64,000 nucleotides of DNA from Nautilus pompilius (taxonomy: Eukaryota; Mollusca; Cephalopoda; Nautilida; Nautilidae): assembly GCA_018389105.1 (NCBI GenBank), contig JACATO010001431.1, positions 196,001 through 260,000 on the forward strand, read 5' to 3'. This document shows positions 62,170-64,000 of the stretch, piece by piece; the stretch's first letter is position 1, and every line of letters starts with the position of its first letter. The notes under the pieces were generated by a model. The model saw nothing but the letters and a program-made list of their open reading frames with translations, did not search any database and was not told the DNA's origin. A program made the translations under genes and the position numbers.

Positions 62170-63675
62170 GTCTTGCGCTTCTTTGTAATGTGTATTTGCT
62201 TTCCCAAATATTTAAACCGTAGAGAGTTTGGAGCCAAACAATGCCTGGATAATTCATTATGCGAAAATAATCAACACGAAGTGCTGTCTGTATCTACGAA
62301 CCTTTCATTCTATGACTCCTGACTTTTCTTATCTTATCAAACGTGTGTGTGTGTGTGTGTTTTTTTCCTTTTAAAATTAAATATTCAAAGAACGCATTTA
62401 TCGTTTTCGCCACAATTTAAAAAAAAAAAACAAACTTTTATTATTAATTCCATTCAAGGCGATCACGAGAAAGGTCTATTTATAAACAGTTCTGTTATAT
62501 CTGTGTGTCTTCCTACAAAAACGAAACTAACAGCCAGCTCCCTTTGTTGCTCACTGCTGAGGCTGACACATCAGCTCCTTTGCATTGCAAGTATTAATTA
62601 TTATTCACTTCAGATGAACCCTTTTCGTCGTATGAATTTAACACTACAAAAACGCAAGGAAATATACATGTAACATTAGTATCTGGGTAATAATAGATGC
62701 AAATCCAATGCAGTTCAACCGATCGCATGTACGTAGGAATACTATAGTAACATTTCCGGGTACCCCTGAGACCAAGAGGTTTTTTCTTTTGTGTTCTGTC
62801 ATGGCAGTTCCCCTGTCAAGCCATTCGGTTTCCATATTAGCGAGGCTCCTTGTAGTGCTGTCTGGTAAGATTGGCGACTTGTCACTCCAAGCCTCCCTCC
62901 TACAGAAGGCAAGAAATCAATGCATTGTCTCTGTCCGCGGGGTGTCGTGTAAGGAAGAGACGGAGAGAGGGGCAATAGAGAGATGAAGACAGACTCCCAC
63001 CGCGAGCGTGTGTTCGCTCGCTCGCTCATTATGTAGCCCATACGTGACTCATTTGGAATCAGAAAGGGACTTGTCCTAATCTTGCGAGATTATAATTTAC
63101 AAGGACCCCTTGCAAGAAACTTTTAATCTAATTTGAAAAAAAAGAAAAAAAAAACTATTTTCAAATTTGGTAACAGCTCGATGAATTGGATCGATTCTAT
63201 TCAGATTTTAGCGTATTCCCTTCTGTGCGACATATAAAAGCCGCATCCAGGGATTCTGGCCGCCCCACCCCTGTACTGATGTTAACTGCAGTGTACAATG
63301 CGGTACATCCGCTACTCTACCGTGTAGCCTCTCCCCTGGCTTTTCCGAATACTCTTTCTTTCCGATCTAGCTTTCACAGGCTATGGTCATATTTTGTACA
63401 TTAAAAAATTAACAAAATAAAGTTTTTTCTTAGGCGTATCTGAGAAAGGAAAAAAGAACACAAATAACCACGTTATCTAATGGCTCTCTGCCGTGGTAAG
63501 CTGAGACCGAGGAGAGTTTCCAGACGGCAGGCTTGTCTAACGTCTTGTGACGTCAGTAAAATCGACCTTTCAGAATCTTTAACAAATGACTGCGTTTTGT
63601 CGTGAGCGATCATGTAAATTCCATGTTTTAAATAATTGATCTTCCTTATCAGTTAGTTTTGGCGATGGTTGCTTT

Positions 63676-63678
<3 letters not shown>
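62168..63678 (-). other. Intron of the NOL4-like gene (right part)
   Basis: No exon is recognised on the minus strand. It contains a GT run at 62344-62360 and a solitary TGACGTCAGTA at 63548-63558, 130 bases before the GA array that carries the same phrase. Confidence 0.5.
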
Positions 63679-63732
<54 letters not shown>

Positions 63733-64000
63733 AATATGACGTCAGTACAGAGAGAGATGACGTCAGTACAGAGAGAGAGAGAGATGGAGAGAGAGAGAAA
63801 TATGACGTCAGTACAGAGAGAGAGACGTCAGTACAGAGAGAGATGACGTCAGTACAGAGAGAGAGAGAGAGATGGAGAGAGAGAGAAATATGACGTCAGT
63901 ACAGAGAGAGATGACGTCAGTACAGAGAGAGAGAGAGAGATGGAGAGAGAGAGAAATAGACATCAGTACAGAGAGAGATGACGTCAGTACAGAGAGAGAG
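63679..64000. repeat. GA minisatellite with TGACGTCA units (array 5), runs off the window
   Basis: A pure GA run is followed by units reading TGACGTCAGTACAGAGAGA. I count seven perfect TGACGTCA and two altered copies (GAGACGTCA near 63824 and AGACATCA near 63958). An AAATATGACGTC unit recurs at about 63733, 63800 and 63887, marking a longer block of roughly 67-87 bases that includes GATGGAGAGA. The array continues past the window end. Confidence 0.95.

Noticed and set aside
1-64000. CRISPR array or prokaryotic defence system
   Set aside because: Tandem units here are contiguous without unique spacers, and there are no cas-like frames. The DNA is animal genomic.

Overview
This window looks like gene-poor nuclear DNA from an invertebrate animal. 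It is AT-rich, intron-like or intergenic, and full of microsatellites, minisatellites and decayed DNA transposons. There are no bacterial-style gene runs and no rRNA. The firmest taxonomic clue is one real coding exon, on the minus strand at 57631-57791. It encodes the extreme C-terminus of a NOL4/NOL4L-family (nucleolar protein 4-like) protein, which places the genome among animals. Tc1/mariner relics and two tRNA-derived SINE candidates fit a marine invertebrate, perhaps a mollusc or other lophotrochozoan, but I cannot fix the clade from sequence alone.

Layout. 1-6.7 kb: TAA and TTA microsatellites, long CT tracts, and two CT arrays carrying the unit GTACTGACGTCAT. 6.7-18.3 kb: mostly unrecognised single-copy DNA, with a SINE-like tRNA fragment (minus strand) and a very degenerate tandem repeat near 10.2-11.15 kb. 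18.3-19.3 kb: a 24-bp minisatellite of about 42 units with higher-order order. 20.4-21.5 kb: a second SINE candidate, then GA and CT arrays of opposite polarity. 26.8-27.35 kb: a Tc1/mariner transposase relic (minus strand) with a recognisable C-terminus and a terminal repeat next to TA. 28.5-28.85 kb: a GA array alternating TGACGTCA and TGAGGTCA. 29.97-31.29 kb: a 43-bp minisatellite open in all three plus-strand frames. 38.6-38.8 kb: a 28-bp minisatellite. 49.56-49.85 kb: a Tc1 transposase fragment. 51.7-53.7 kb: a roughly 36-bp satellite-like array containing a recent 364-bp internal duplication. 57.63-57.79 kb: the last NOL4-like coding exon. From there to the end of the window lies the preceding intron, containing repeats, a 56-bp exact duplication, a MITE candidate and two more arrays with the GTACTGACGTCA unit.

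The only gene I can support is the NOL4-like one. It is transcribed right to left, and its other exons should lie beyond position 64000, behind an intron longer than 6.2 kb. The most distinctive unexplained feature is a family of minisatellites that spread one unit, built on the perfect CRE/ATF palindrome TGACGTCA, into five CT/GA arrays in both orientations. I found no evidence of a new enzymatic or defence system.
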